A DNA stretch of 64,000 nucleotides. It comes from Strix aluco (Eukaryota > Chordata > Aves > Strigiformes > Strigidae). Location: assembly GCF_031877795.1 (NCBI RefSeq), contig NC_133934.1, forward strand, positions 46,840,725 through 46,904,724, given 5' to 3'. This document shows, in pieces, positions 25,033-36,561 of this stretch. Both the position numbers and the translations under genes were made by a program. Each line of letters opens with the position of its first letter. The first letter of the stretch is position 1. Under the pieces are notes generated by a model. It was not told the origin of the DNA. It saw only the letters and a program-made list of their open reading frames with translations, and ran no database searches.

Positions 25033-25225
25033 ACCCGCCCCGACAGCGGTGCCTTAGCATCCTCCCCCCCACCCCAACCTCCCCGGGAAGCCATCCCTGC
25101 TGTTTTTACCTCCCCCACACACAAAAAAAAAAGAGAAGACTGACCGGCTGTCGCCACGGTCCCGAGGGACGCGCATCATCACAGCTTCGGTGATGCATCC
25201 TATCAATATTGGTGACGAGCGAGCT

Positions 25226-27830
25226 GGACACGAAGAAAAAAAAAACAAGGAAAAAAAGAAAAAAAACAACAGGCTTGATCTGCTGGATCTAGTGACTCCC
25301 TGCTTTGGGGAGGCCACCTGTTGTCACTCTTCTCAAGAGTAATCCGTATCAGCCGGCTGTCCCCTCTGCCATTGCTGCCTGGGATAAAAACCGAGGAAGG
25401 GAAGGGTGTGAAATCTTTAACACTTTTCTGGGGGTAATCTAGCTTCTTCTTCTTCTTCTTCTTCTTCTCCCATGAACTTAAGTTTTTAAAGAATCAAGGT
25501 CTTGCAACATGGCTGATTTTCTTTGTTTACTACGACACCAAGCATGTCTCAACAGCAGCTTGGCAAATACGAATCATGGAAGTATTATTAATGTGCCATT
25601 AACAGCAGTGTAATACTATTAATGTATTTGCTTCTACAAGCCATGTGTACCCTTTGCTGATATGGATCACGCAATGTAAATAATATCAACATTAAGAAAT
25701 CTGTTTGATTTCCAGTCACTAGCAGGGATTTACACATATTAATCACAAGTAAGGTAGTGTAATTTTTATTCGTATTTTTTATTTGTGAAAAGTCATGGGG
25801 ATAACCACTTTTTTTCCTTACAAAGTATACGCTGCTGGTCTCAGGAGAGAAAATCTTACGCTTTTAGACATACAGGGCTCTCAAACAGGCTGTGTGTCTT
25901 CAGACAGTAATCTAATAAACCTACTGAATTTGTAGATATGGCTGGCTCATTAATAAAGATAACTCTTTGGGCTAATCCCACTCATATGTGTCAGCAAAAT
26001 ATTTTTGCAGCTAATGCCGATAATTCTGGGCAGACCATGGGAAAAGACTAGGGAGGGCTCCACGTCCTGACTACATCTTGCTTGTTGGTGCTTATTAGTA
26101 GTCCTTATGGGGATTATTTATTTTTTTTTAACTAACAGATTGAAAATGTGATGTCCTTTGCCATAAAAAATAGCAGTTTTAAATATGCCTTGCATTCATC
26201 ATCCAGAGAGTATCATTTCTTGAAATTAATCATGCCTGCAGCTATAGGAAAGTGCCAGCTTTTATGAAGCTCAACTTACCAACCCGGAGCGCTAAAATTC
26301 CCTTTTTTTGTGGGGCATATGTATAGGGCGAGTGCCACAGGAATGCTCGGAATGCTCTCCTGGGCTCCACTCCTCAATCACTTCAGGGCACCCATTCCCT
26401 CCTGCTACAGACTAGCTTGCCTGACATCTTCATATCTCTACATCAAAACAGAGCTACCCACTCAATTTTAATATGCAATTATCTTTCATTTCAGACCTAT
26501 TAGCTGTAAGAGCATGAAGTGAAGTGTTTTGCTCTGATTAATTTTTTGTTGTGTTATCTGGTAACATAATACCTGTGATTCACAGTGATATTTAACTTCA
26601 ATCGGTGGGATTTTGGGGACTCCGGCTGTACTCTGACCAGTGTAACAAATCTTGATGGTTATAGACATATGTCAAAGGACTATCGCACACTACATGAATT
26701 GTTAGAAATGGGGATGAATGAAAGCTAGAGAACTATGTACAAATACACTCAACAATTTCTTAATTATATTTAAGGATGTGTTGCACTAACACCTTTTTAG
26801 TGTCTGTAAGCAACATATTTGTATAATGCAGATGCCTGATTGTTTATATTCTCCATGGTGGATACATGCCTGTCCTTTATGCTGTTTTATTTCTAGCTGA
26901 AATTAGAACAGTTCTTGCATCTGAATAGGAAAGAAACCACCAAATAGTCATCAAGATACAGAGTAAGGACAATAATTATTAGAGAACACATGCAATTATC
27001 ACTGGAAATCCCTATTTTTCATGCAAATATTTAACAAAATGTAACTTACAGCATCGAATGTTTTTGCAACTTTCATATTCTCTTAGTCTCACTGTCTTAC
27101 CTGTTTTCTAATTTGAACAGTAAATCAGTATGTTTTAGAATACACACATATACCAGGACCTGCCATTAATTTTGCATTTGCTTTTTGGTTATTCCTCAGT
27201 CTACATTATCCAGTCTGATTTACAATGGATTTTGCGGAGGGATTGTTTGCACTGGTCATGTTACCATGTTACTATATTACATAGGTTTTCTACCCCATAT
27301 TACACTAGGAAACTAAGAGTTAACCATATACATTATATGTAGTACTTACAGTATTGATAATTCAACAATATGAAAAGGCTGCAACTCAAAATATGACAGC
27401 TCAGCATAATATCCTTTCAGATAGCTATAACTGAGCGCTATGCTGGATTATTTTAGAAAAGTATTTTGCCTTAGAAACAGAGAGTTTCTGCCTTCCTGAA
27501 TATCTCTGTTTCTTTTAAGGGATAAATTAAAATGACCAGGTCAAACAGTTATTAAAATGCCAGGGAAACAAATTCAACATTTCTGTGAGCTCTTTATTCA
27601 TTTGCTAACCGTCATTTTTAAAAAGATACTCACACTTTGAAAGGCTTGCACTTGATTTAGCCACGCGGCTTTTAATTCATGACACCAGTCATCGGTCAGC
27701 CACAGTTAAGCGCTTGGTTTGCTCAGGAGAGGCCAGTTTGCCCCAGCTGGGAAACAGAACATTGCCTCTTTGAGGAGATTAGTAAATAATATACAGTCAG
27801 TATGGATATAAACCCATGGATGTCCTTTTA
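25226..27830. other. Upstream flank of RAPGEF2, no gene seen
   Basis: Composition falls quickly back to AT-rich outside the CpG island. Apart from (CTT)8, I see no exon, RNA gene or clear transposon. Confidence 0.55.
25443..25466. repeat. (CTT)8 microsatellite
   Basis: Eight perfect CTT units (GAA on the other strand) sit about 200 bp outside the CpG island, upstream of RAPGEF2. Confidence 0.9.
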
Positions 27831-27842
27831 TCCCCTTTCTTT

Positions 27843-28110
27843 GGATAAATACTCGTTTTCATCTCTCTGCTGGAGACAACATGGCAGCTGAAGCAGATTC
27901 ACGCGGCCGAGCTCCAGCCCTCAGAACTACCCATCTCCTTCCCAACTCTCTCCTGGCACCTCTTCAGCAACCATAAAAAGTTACTTTCATAATTGTTTGT
28001 GGAGGCGGACAGTAAAGGGGAACGAAGATATCGGGCTGGCGAACCACTCTGGAGCTGACCTTGAGAACTGTAGCCATCCCCATTGGGCTCGGCAGAAGCC
28101 AATTTTATTT
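27843..28110 (+). other. Local CpG-containing patch with a 31-codon small ORF
   Basis: A short patch with several CpGs interrupts AT-rich flank. On plus, ATG at 27881 has a strong context (A at -3, G at +4) and opens a 31-codon frame (MAAEADSRGRAPALRTTH...) ending at TAA 27974-27976. A TATA-like ggataaata lies at 27843. The minus strand is also open (27899-28102) but only from a TTG. It could be a young insertion, a non-coding transcript start, or nothing. I recognise no family. Confidence 0.25.
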
Positions 28111-28927
28111 GATTTTAAGTCAAAGATTAATGATTTCAGGTACAAGTAAGGCCACTACCAAGGGGAGACTACCTCCTTTGAACAAGATTAGCCTCTATGC
28201 TCTCTGTCTTTTGGGATGGCAATGTTTTCAAGAATGCTATGTCTCACCATTTGGGATTTATACATGGATGGGATTATTACCATTTGCCACTCCAGTTTTT
28301 ATCATCTTTTACAACATGATGAAGGGGATGTGGGGTGTTTTGTTTGTAGTTTTTTTTGTTTGTTAGGTTTTTTACACATCATCCTCTAGTTATGTGGCTA
28401 TTTGTCAACTAGTGATGACTAGTATACACCACTCTGTGTGCCTCTGAACCGGAGGGTAGGATAGAAAGATATCAGTGACTTAACACAGTCCATGCTAAAA
28501 TAATCCTTGAATGTTTACCATTGGTTTATGGTCCTTTTGTACTTGTAAGGCAGTACAAAATTCAGAAGGTTATAAAAGAGAACCTGGCCTGTGCTATAAA
28601 GCAAAATTTGTCTTTTGTTTTTTCTTAAAGGAAAAAGAGAAGAATCTGTGATTACTATAATGCATTTCATACATTTATTCAGAATTTGCCACTATTTCCA
28701 TAGCTACATTTGGGAATATTTATCATTCAACTTTTGCTGTAACTGAAAATGTATGTGAACCTGCTTTAACTAGTTAGTTTAATACTAGCAGTGGCAGCTC
28801 AGAGACCAGCATGAACTAACTGTCCAAGTATTTACATGCTCTTTGGAGAGGAATTCACAGCCCACACAGTGTTCCCTCCAGCTGCACTGATAAAGGTGCC
28901 CAGACAAAAGGAAAGTTGGCTGAAATC
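28111..28927. other. Non-coding flank, nothing specific seen
   Basis: AT-rich sequence. The plus open frame spanning 28061-28366 has no family resemblance. Confidence 0.5.
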
Positions 28928-29025
28928 TGTATTGCAGCAGCACCTAGGAGGCACAGTAATGGATGGTGGCCCCCTACGCTACATACTGTATGAACACTGA
29001 ACAAATGAACAGGAACTCTTCAAGG
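28928..29025 (+). mobile_element. Ancient amniote interspersed repeat relic (CR1/L3-like)
   Basis: The stretch 'gcagcagcacctaggaggca' followed by 'tggtggccccctacgctaca', 'actgtatgaacactgaacaa' and 'caggaactcttcaagg' follows the word order of the widespread old amniote repeat containing 'agcacctagaggcccca', 'gccccattgtgctaggc', 'ctgtacaaacac' and 'cagtccctgccccaaag'. Divergence is high. The family name is from memory and needs a masking run. Confidence 0.55.
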
Positions 29026-29209
29026 TCAAGCCTGTATTTCTGAAGTAAGCTCAGGTAACGTCTACACGAACTTCATTCATGCTTGTGACCATGATACAGG
29101 TGTGCCTCTTATCTCTCACGAGTGGAAGTGATGATGGGATATGACTGTGAGTCTCCTATCCTGGTACCTCCACTGGGAAGGGGGTGCTCAGGACCTCACT
29201 TCAACATCA

Positions 29210-29335
29210 TCGGCTCCAGCTTCTCCTTCTGTGAAGGGAGGCACAAAAGCATCAACTCAGCTTTTTAGGTAAAGTATTCTGAGACATAAGGAAAACACTT
29301 CAAAGTGCTGATGCTAATAACACTAACAGCATTTT
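29210..29335 (+). mobile_element. Ancient amniote repeat relic, same family type
   Basis: The words 'gcttctccttctgtga', 'gtaaagtattctgaga' and 'cttcaaagtgctgatgctaa' match the order of the old repeat motif 'ttctgtgaaatgggg ... gtaaagcgctttgagatcc ... ctatagaagtgcaaagtatta'. It may be the other part of the same insertion as 28928-29025. Confidence 0.5.
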
Positions 29336-32300
29336 GAGGTTTTTTAAACAGAAAATTAACCACAGACATAGAAACAGTCAAATAGAATCTTGTCATTACC
29401 AGGACGTGAAGTGAAAGCTGGTGAAAAGCACATGGCAGTAAGTAAGTGCTGGTGTGCTATGGGACAGGCAGCCAGCAAGGAGAGGTGCCCTGTGATGGTT
29501 CTTGAGTTGCACCCACTACATGGTCACAAAGGTATCAGACAGACTAAACCCAGGGTTTTAGATAGATGACACTTTCTGAATGATATATAGGTTAAAAAAC
29601 GCACTCTACTCCTTTCCAAAGAATCATCCACAACCTAATACAGGTGGGATATGCATAGGAGCTATTTCACCTATTTAAAGTATATTATAACACAGTTTTG
29701 TGAGCTATATATTACGTGTCACATATATTTCTAATATTATATTTCAGTGAATAGCATCCCAAATAAGGAAAAAACATTTCATTCTTATTCACTGCCTTTG
29801 AAGTTCTCATTACTGAACAAATTAAAGCCCAAACTTACATTTGGTTGTTCTGTTTTTAAACCAATATATTTCCTAAAAGAAAATATGAACTTAGTCTTTC
29901 TAAAATAACTGTAATTGAGTTGTTTAAAATATTCTTTTGAAGTCTCTACAACCCAAACATTACATGATTGTGCTGAAGTATGAAAAGGGGACATTGTCTA
30001 GAAGTCAATCTAGACAGGATTAACTATTTATTCAAAGCTGGCCAAATCTTTAAAAGAATTAAACTCATATGTATTAACAATAGATAGCCAGATGATCATT
30101 AATATACAATGACACTGCTTTTCATAAAACACCGGTAGATGACAAAGTTATCTAATAGATCATGCAGAATGATAAATCAAACATGTAAAACTCTGCAAGG
30201 AAAATGAAACACATAGGAGGTAGGAGTTTAATTCCTACACAAAGATATGAAATATTTATAAGAGGAAAATCTGTTGTTAAGATTGTTATTAAGACCTTTC
30301 ACTCCAAATGTGCTATTTTCAGTATTAAGATTCTATACCGATTGCCTAATTTTCACTGTCTACCATCAGAAACCTTTTTTTAAAAAGTCAGCTTTATGAT
30401 ATGATCAAAGTGTTTGGCTTCAGTCTGTACTAGCTGTTGCAAAAATTATTAATATATTTATAACTTCTGGCATTAGTGCAGGGCATTATTCTACAAATTA
30501 AGTTTACAGCTGGTAGCATTTTTCCATAATGAATTATTGATTAATTATTCCAGATATCGCCCATCCTTGCTCAGCCACCAAGCACTGCTCACTTCACTGC
30601 TAAGTCAGCCCATGCTAGAACTATTCCTCGGACTGAGTCCCCGAATGCCACATTCCCATCAACTTTCACCTCTCTACTCTTGCCACCAATTTCTACAGAA
30701 ATCGTCCGCACACTTCCCTGCTTGCTTTAACATGCTATTCTACATCACAAATATGTTCCAACTTGATACTACCAGCACTTATTAGAAGACCATTTGCATT
30801 TACATTGCTTCCTAACAACCTTTATGAATTATTCCCTTGCTTTGAAATTAATAGTCATTGTGTATAGTGTTTATGCAGTTCAGCCTTCTTCATCCTTCAG
30901 TCACTGTTTAGATCTGTTCAAAGCATATGGGGATGTGTGGGTGTGAACTGTGGTGAATGTTTCTGTGCTGTGCATACATATTCTGGCAAAGCATATTCAC
31001 ACCTATAGCATAATGTGACAAGTACTAGGTACCAACTTAAAAGGATAGAATCAACTTTAAGTTCAGTTATATGCTAGAAAAGTTAATATTTTTGTTACTT
31101 ACAAATCAGTGATACCACACTCCATCAGTTTATGTTCAATTTATTTTTCCAGGAAGAAACTATCCAGTACCTGGAATAAAGCAGCATTAAAATCTAATTT
31201 TACCTTATCCCAAGAAAGTATATTCCAGGTAGATCAACACTGAGGTATGCTACCAAGATGATCTAACCTTGTCATGGAATCATCTTGATTGTTCTGGACA
31301 ATTTAATGACAATATGCCTAGCCTTGTATGTGCAGAGCTCATCACTGCATCCATAGTCCAAGAATACTCTTATTAGGCAGATCATAGAAAAAATAAATAG
31401 TTTGTATTCAAAACATTGTTATGACCAAGCTTGTTTCATGCAGACTTTACAATCACCAGTAATGTCAGCAGTGAAAATTAAGACTTTCCACTGCTTTCAT
31501 TTTGTAAAGGACTTCATACAAAGAGATCCCTATTTCCACTGGGACCATCAGCCTCTACAAACAGACGACAATAAATTCATACATTAAATTAAGTTGGAGC
31601 AAGAAATCCTTGACTAATATAAAAATAGAGACAGAAAGGAACAGACAAAAATAAGCACTGCTGCACAGGTAGGCAGTCACGAACTGTGAGGTAAAAGTTT
31701 ACACAGTGTATTCCTTGTGCTACCTGGATCTATATTTAAGACAGACAGCAATAAATTATCACTTTCCATCAGGTTTTTGTGTTCATTTCACTATTTGTTT
31801 CATTTATGAAGCAGATACTTACAATATTCTTTAAACATTCAGCAGCTAGCTGTGATAAACACTATCTTCCTACTCCTGTAACAACTGATTTGTGCCGAGA
31901 ACATTTACCACTGCCTTGTTGTACCACTGCTGGAAAAACATGGGAACCTGCTGTATGGTTCACTTCTCATTTCCAGAACAAATTTTTAAATTTTTTTTTT
32001 TTAAAATGCCTCTCTCATTGTTGATGTGCTTAGCAGAGAAACTAACACAGGGAAGTTGGCAATGAAGACCTGTAGCCGACCAAGTTTATCTTGTAAATGT
32101 GTTTTCTAAGTCAGGAAAAGAAACTGAAATGTGGGAAGCAATTGTACAGAATGAGGTAGTTGAGATTGCGTTTTGTGGGAAATCAAGTGACTCTTTGGAA
32201 GATGTACATTTTTGAAAAACACGTGAACTCTTAAAGATTTTGTCGAGGGAAGCTTTTTGCTAGGAATTTTCTCTTTTTTGTGCTATTAACAACTTAAAAA

Positions 32301-32637
32301 AAGACTGCTGACATATGCTAGCATCTGACTGGCATGACGAGAGCCCTTACACTGCCAGAATAAGTACATTCCTGTTATCCATATTTAATTTTTGTTTCTC
32401 TTCCTTCAGCTTGAGCTAGCTGGAATGGAGACAGCTCAGTGTTTTTAGTCCTTGGGATAAGGAAGTCTTTAAATACTTCAGAAGTATCCTCCTGCAAACA
32501 AACTGGAGGGTCGGGATTGGGATCCACGTGCTCTTGTTCATGTGCAGTTAGCATCCACGTGAGGAACCAGATTCTTCAGCGGGAAAAGAGCTAAGATGGA
32601 TCATTTCTTCTGCTTCAGCATATCTTTGTATTACAGT
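29336..32637. other. Non-coding flank, nothing specific seen
   Basis: AT-rich intergenic sequence with no recognisable exon or transposon. It contains one 9-bp inverted pair (caagatgat / atcatcttg) near 31254-31288. Confidence 0.5.
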
Positions 32638-32721
32638 CCAGGTCCTCATCTGATTAAAATCCATGTATTTCAATGACATCAACAAAATCCTGCTAGTTTA
32701 AAACAGCTAAGCACCTGCTCC
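32638..32721. mobile_element. Ancient amniote repeat relic with palindromic core
   Basis: The series 'ggtcctcatctgattaaaat', 'ccatgtatttcaatgaca' and 'cagctaagcacctgctcc' resembles the old amniote repeat whose core reads 'tcctcagctggtgtaaatc ... ctccattgacttcaatgg ... gatttacaccagctgagg'. Divergence is high and the assignment is from memory. Confidence 0.4.
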
Positions 32722-34626
32722 TTGGTTTTTATCCCTGTCAGGGTTGGAGGGAGTTCTTGCAGTGTTGCGGCAGAGAATGGATAGGCCCCTTTTGATTTCT
32801 AGCTAAAAAAAACGATGCACTGTTTTAAATCCCCAGAAAGAGAGACCTCTCTAACGTACACTTAGCCATGCCCTGGGAAGGGGTGCATGACGAACAACAA
32901 TTGCCCCTCTTCATCCAATGGCGACATCTGTGTCTTGTTAGCGACACACAAACTTTTAAAATGGTTCTCCTCTCAGGTGGAAGTAAGCTGTATAACTTCA
33001 TTCCATTGATGTGAATACCTAACAATTTTGCCTCAAGCCTTTGCATTACTATTGCATACAGGTATGAAGTTAGATTCCTCTTGCTGTGGAGGAGAAGAGT
33101 TGAAGTACAAGAGAAAATTTCATCTTTAATTAATTTGTCTTGGTCCCTTGTGTTTCAAATATAATACCAATGCTCCGGAAGTCAAGTATTTGCATGGATA
33201 TTTTGTTATATTCAAATAGACTTTCTGAAGTTTTATTTGAAATACCTGTAATTCCTAGCCCATTCTCATCACTAATACACTTTCGGTAAGGGTCCCTCTC
33301 ACCATATATGTAAAGTTCTGAGCCAGGTAGTGGGTTGATACTCCTGGGCAATGTAAATACAATTGGTTAAAAACACACATAAGCACATCTTCAAAGCGCA
33401 AAGAGGGGGCTTTCAAGTGAAGAAAAAAAAAAAAACTTTTTTTTTTTTTTTTTTGGAACCAGCAATAATGGTACAGGTATTCAGCTGACTTGAACTTGGA
33501 GACCAACACTGAAGCTAGGGGAAGTATTTTCCTACCGTAGTCAGATCTTAAAAGATCTGTGCATGTGGGAGTCAAGTTGCACTTCACTTTGCAGGAGCTT
33601 CAAATCCGACAGTTCCAAGGGTAGTCTTGTGAGAAATAAGAAAGGAATTTGTAGGTGGATGGAGATGTGATGGCATTTGAAAAAAACTGTTCCACAGGTG
33701 GCCTGAACCCATTCTGCAGTGCTTGCAAATCTTTGGTTTTGTGAATTTTAAAGAGGAATAAAAGTACTGAACATATCCAAAGCATTACATAGCTTTGAGA
33801 TATTAACTTAAACACCTCATGTTTTTGCAATGAGCATACATATGTTTTGTCATCAAAACCATGCAGGTATGTCATAGCCCTGGTAGGGCATCTCTTTGCC
33901 CCAAATGTTTAAGGTTAAATCATATAGTATCTTCAACTTCTAGCAGGCATTTGCAACTCTTTTGAAGGCAATGGAAAATTCTTAATTGGCCCACAGGTAC
34001 TCTTACAACTTACACAATTATAAGGTGAAATAAGGTAGCTGAGATTAAAGGCTGTGGATGTGGAATCTGTAAAAATATGGTAACTTGTTCCAGCTGTAAT
34101 TTCCCATAAAATAATTTTCACAAATTTATCTGCCCATCATTTCCCTGAATTCATCTGAAACACTGTATAGTGGTTAGAAAACCAGAAAAGAACTCATATT
34201 TCCCTTTTCTCCAGAGTAATTTGTGGAGCCAGACACCTTTCCCAGAACAGCAAGAGGAAGATAAGATCCAAATGTAGAATTATTTTGGAAAACAAGTAAG
34301 GATTCCTTTTTGGGGTAAAAAAAAGCATGACTAGTTTATACCATTCCACTTCTTCACCCTACTCTATGCAGCACAAGCATGCAGTCCTCTCTGGTGCACC
34401 AGAGACTTCAGTAACTAATTGTCAATATATTTCCTGAGATGATGCAGAGTCCTTTTTTCACTGTACTTAACTATGTGATTATGGACTCAGTGAAAAAAAA
34501 AACCCCAAACCAAAACCAAACCTTAAAGAAAACAAAGCTTAGTCAACATAGGGAAGGTGAAGCAGAATTAAAATAAACACTTACTTTAGTCTATCTGGCT
34601 TTACCCTCCTCATGACATGAGCTAGA
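32722..34626. other. Non-coding flank with one A/T hairpin run
   Basis: No gene seen. The minus frames at 33130-33351 and 33255-33587 read fairly protein-like, and a small acceptor/donor pair brackets about 36 bp near 33309-33344, but I recognise no family and the exon would be too small to support. Confidence 0.45.
33423..33454. repeat. A13-C-T18 inverted homopolymer
   Basis: Thirteen A residues, one C, then eighteen T residues. The two runs can fold on each other. Confidence 0.9.
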
Positions 34627-34922
34627 CAGGCTGTTCTCAACCTATTTACCCAGGAACCATAAAGTAAGTGTACGTCTATCAAGCAAAGCCTTGTACTTAT
34701 AGCCTCCTACCAGTCAGCCCCTGCTAGTTTATTCAGGACAAGTGCCTCACCACCTTGCAGCCTTAGTAACTGTTACTTATGGAGCTAAGGTGGCTACAGT
34801 TTTCCAAGCCAATTTCATACAGCTACCTATGCAGACCCAGAGGCTCACTGAGGCTGCAAAGACCCTTAATACTGATTATTAGACACCCTTGAAGGGCTTG
34901 CTGACCTAGTTTAGAAACCACG
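34627..34922. mobile_element. Possible hAT/Charlie-type DNA transposon relic
   Basis: The left end 'caggctgttctcaacctatt' followed by 'acccaggaacc' and the right end 'ctagtttagaaaccacg' resemble the inverted ends (cagtggttctcaaac-type) of non-autonomous hAT elements, about 295 bp apart. The expected 8-bp target duplication is not visible, so this is tentative. Confidence 0.35.
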
Positions 34923-35669
34923 TCTCACAGAATGATCTTGGCCCTAGCCAGACTATGTATGCTGATCGACACTTGAAACTTTCATTGGCTTGTCTGTGCA
35001 AGGTAAAGCATGCCAACGTAGTCATGTCAGTAAAAGCTCAGTGAGAATACGTAATTATAAAGATGACTTTCCCAGCCATGGATGATTTCAGCCCCCTTGC
35101 TAAGATGAGATACAATATTACAAGAACTTTCAGTGGAAGGCAGTTCATACTGGGACTGTTGCTGTTACTGTAGCTGTTTTAATTATAATCATGCACTTAA
35201 AGCAGGGGAAAAAAATCCTTTCAACTGAGAAGACAGGCATTTTTCATCTCTCCTCCTAAAATCATTTCCCTCTGTTTTGAAGTATGGTTCGAGGCAAGTG
35301 CTCCAAATCTTCTATCAAACTTGGGTCTCTTTGATGATCCCCTTAGGCTCCTGTTCTGCTGTATTAATTGAAGCTTAGTGCAGTAGGAAATTTGGCCTCA
35401 TAAATTGCAGAAATGCTGCATATTTATCTAGTAGTACTATAACCTAAGACACATTTCAGTTTTTGATATCACTAATCACTTCTTTCATATGGAAAAACAC
35501 GCTGCCATGGTGAAATCTTATGATTTTTTTAGACAGGAAAACATCACAGAAGAACGTTAGGAAACTATAAAGATTTCCTTCCTTTATAATGCTTGCTGTG
35601 TGATACATCTTTGAACAAGTCACTAACATGTGTCCCTCCTTGTTATAAAGCATATAACAAAAATGCGTG
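34923..35669. other. Non-coding flank, nothing specific seen
   Basis: Overlaps the longest minus-strand frame of the flank (35456-35866, 136 codons). That frame has no recognisable domain and runs through an old repeat, so I treat it as chance. Confidence 0.5.
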
Positions 35670-35752
35670 CACCTACCTCTCAGGGGCGTTCTGAGGGCTG
35701 GTGCTTGTAAAGCCCTTTTGAGGATGAAAAGCATTATATGAGTATTGAGCTC
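35670..35752 (+). mobile_element. Ancient amniote repeat relic (CR1/L3-like tail)
   Basis: The words 'acctacctctcaggggcgtt', 'ctgagggctggtgcttgtaa' and 'agcccttttgaggatgaaaa' followed by 'gcattatatgagtattgagc' parallel the old motif 'acctacctcacaggg ... gtaaagcgctttgagat ... ggatgaaaggcgctatag'. The overlapping open frame is not a gene. Confidence 0.5.
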
Positions 35753-36129
35753 TAATCCTGGGCATGTGGACAAGCCATGCACATTCGAAGTAAAAACCTT
35801 TCTAATAACATCCATCTGCATCTTAAATACAAGAAAGAAATTGTAAGACAGCCTGTCAATGATCAAGGCTTTTTCATGCAGCTCACCCTACTGTTTGGCA
35901 GCTAGCCAGCTCAGAGAGCCTATGGAGGAAAATGGCTCCGAAGGAAAAAAATGTGCATGTTAAGCAGAGGACAGCCTTTGTGAAGGGTGAGAAAAAACAA
36001 GACTAATACCCTCAACTGCCAGAGTGCTCTCTGGTACATGAAGGAATGAAGTGAGATGAAAGGGAAGGAAGGAACTGCAATAGGCAGGAGCCTCCTCTTC
36101 TCACTAAAGATAACTCTGGCTTGTAATGC

Positions 36130-36151
36130 TGAAATAAATGCTGAAATAAAA
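36130..36151. repeat. Short direct duplication (gctgaaataaat unit)
   Basis: The unit aatgctgaaata occurs twice in tandem. It is trivial in size. Confidence 0.6.
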
Positions 36152-36535
36152 CACATTTCTACTTCAGGACCAGGCCTGCTTTACATTAAGGATGTTTCTC
36201 TGTGGAGAGGCTGGGAGAAGGCAGGGAAGGATTTATTTGGAACTGCGGCACCTAAGCCAACCAAGAATGTGTGCCGACCCTCAAAACTGTATTAACAATA
36301 CAACAAAGTCCTTCAAAAAAGTTTGTGGGGCAATGCAGTATAATCTGAGCATGCTGAGGAGATCCGAGTGGCTCCTCTTCAGATGGAGAGATGCCGACCT
36401 TTATATTCAATGGGACTTACCTCACTGTCAAAGGCACTTTAACTGGTGCTGCTGACATGCAGGGCACTGGCTCCCTGAGTCCTCCCCTACTATTACAAGC
36501 CCCTGTGCAGAATCATCAGCAAATTCTTTTGCCTG

Positions 36536-36561
36536 ATATATATATACACACATATATATAT
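36536..36561. repeat. (TA)n/(CA)n microsatellite
   Basis: Alternating TATATA and ACACA units flank each other, a mixed dinucleotide run. Confidence 0.85.

Larger units (their letters stand above)
24185..25225 (-). promoter_or_regulatory. RAPGEF2: CpG-island promoter and 5' leader of RAPGEF2
   Basis: This is the only long CpG-dense, very GC-rich stretch in the window. It contains the RAPGEF2 first coding exon and continues about 0.7 kb upstream of it. No TATA box is evident. GC boxes (gggcggg class) cluster near 24948-24972. The transcription start is not determinable by eye, but it should lie between the ATG at 24502 and the island edge near 25.2 kb. CpG-island promoters often fire in both directions, so a divergent plus-strand transcript is possible but not shown. 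The long open frames on both strands here reflect stop-poor GC composition, not coding. Confidence 0.85.

Noticed and set aside
24199..25057. Long plus-strand frames (186 and 275 codons) in the CpG island
   Set aside because: Pro/Gly/Arg/Ala-rich translations typical of stop-poor GC islands. They lie antisense to the RAPGEF2 exon and leader and have no domain.
24756..25157. 133-codon minus frame upstream of the RAPGEF2 ATG
   Set aside because: Contains acidic and Gly-rich runs encoded by simple repeats. It is better explained as promoter/5' leader.
33130..33587. Overlapping minus frames and a 36-bp acceptor-donor pair
   Set aside because: The putative exon would be only about 36 bp, its frame cannot be fixed, and I recognise no protein.
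35456..35866. 136-codon minus frame, longest outside the CpG island
   Set aside because: Runs through an old repeat relic, with no domain and no splice or promoter support.
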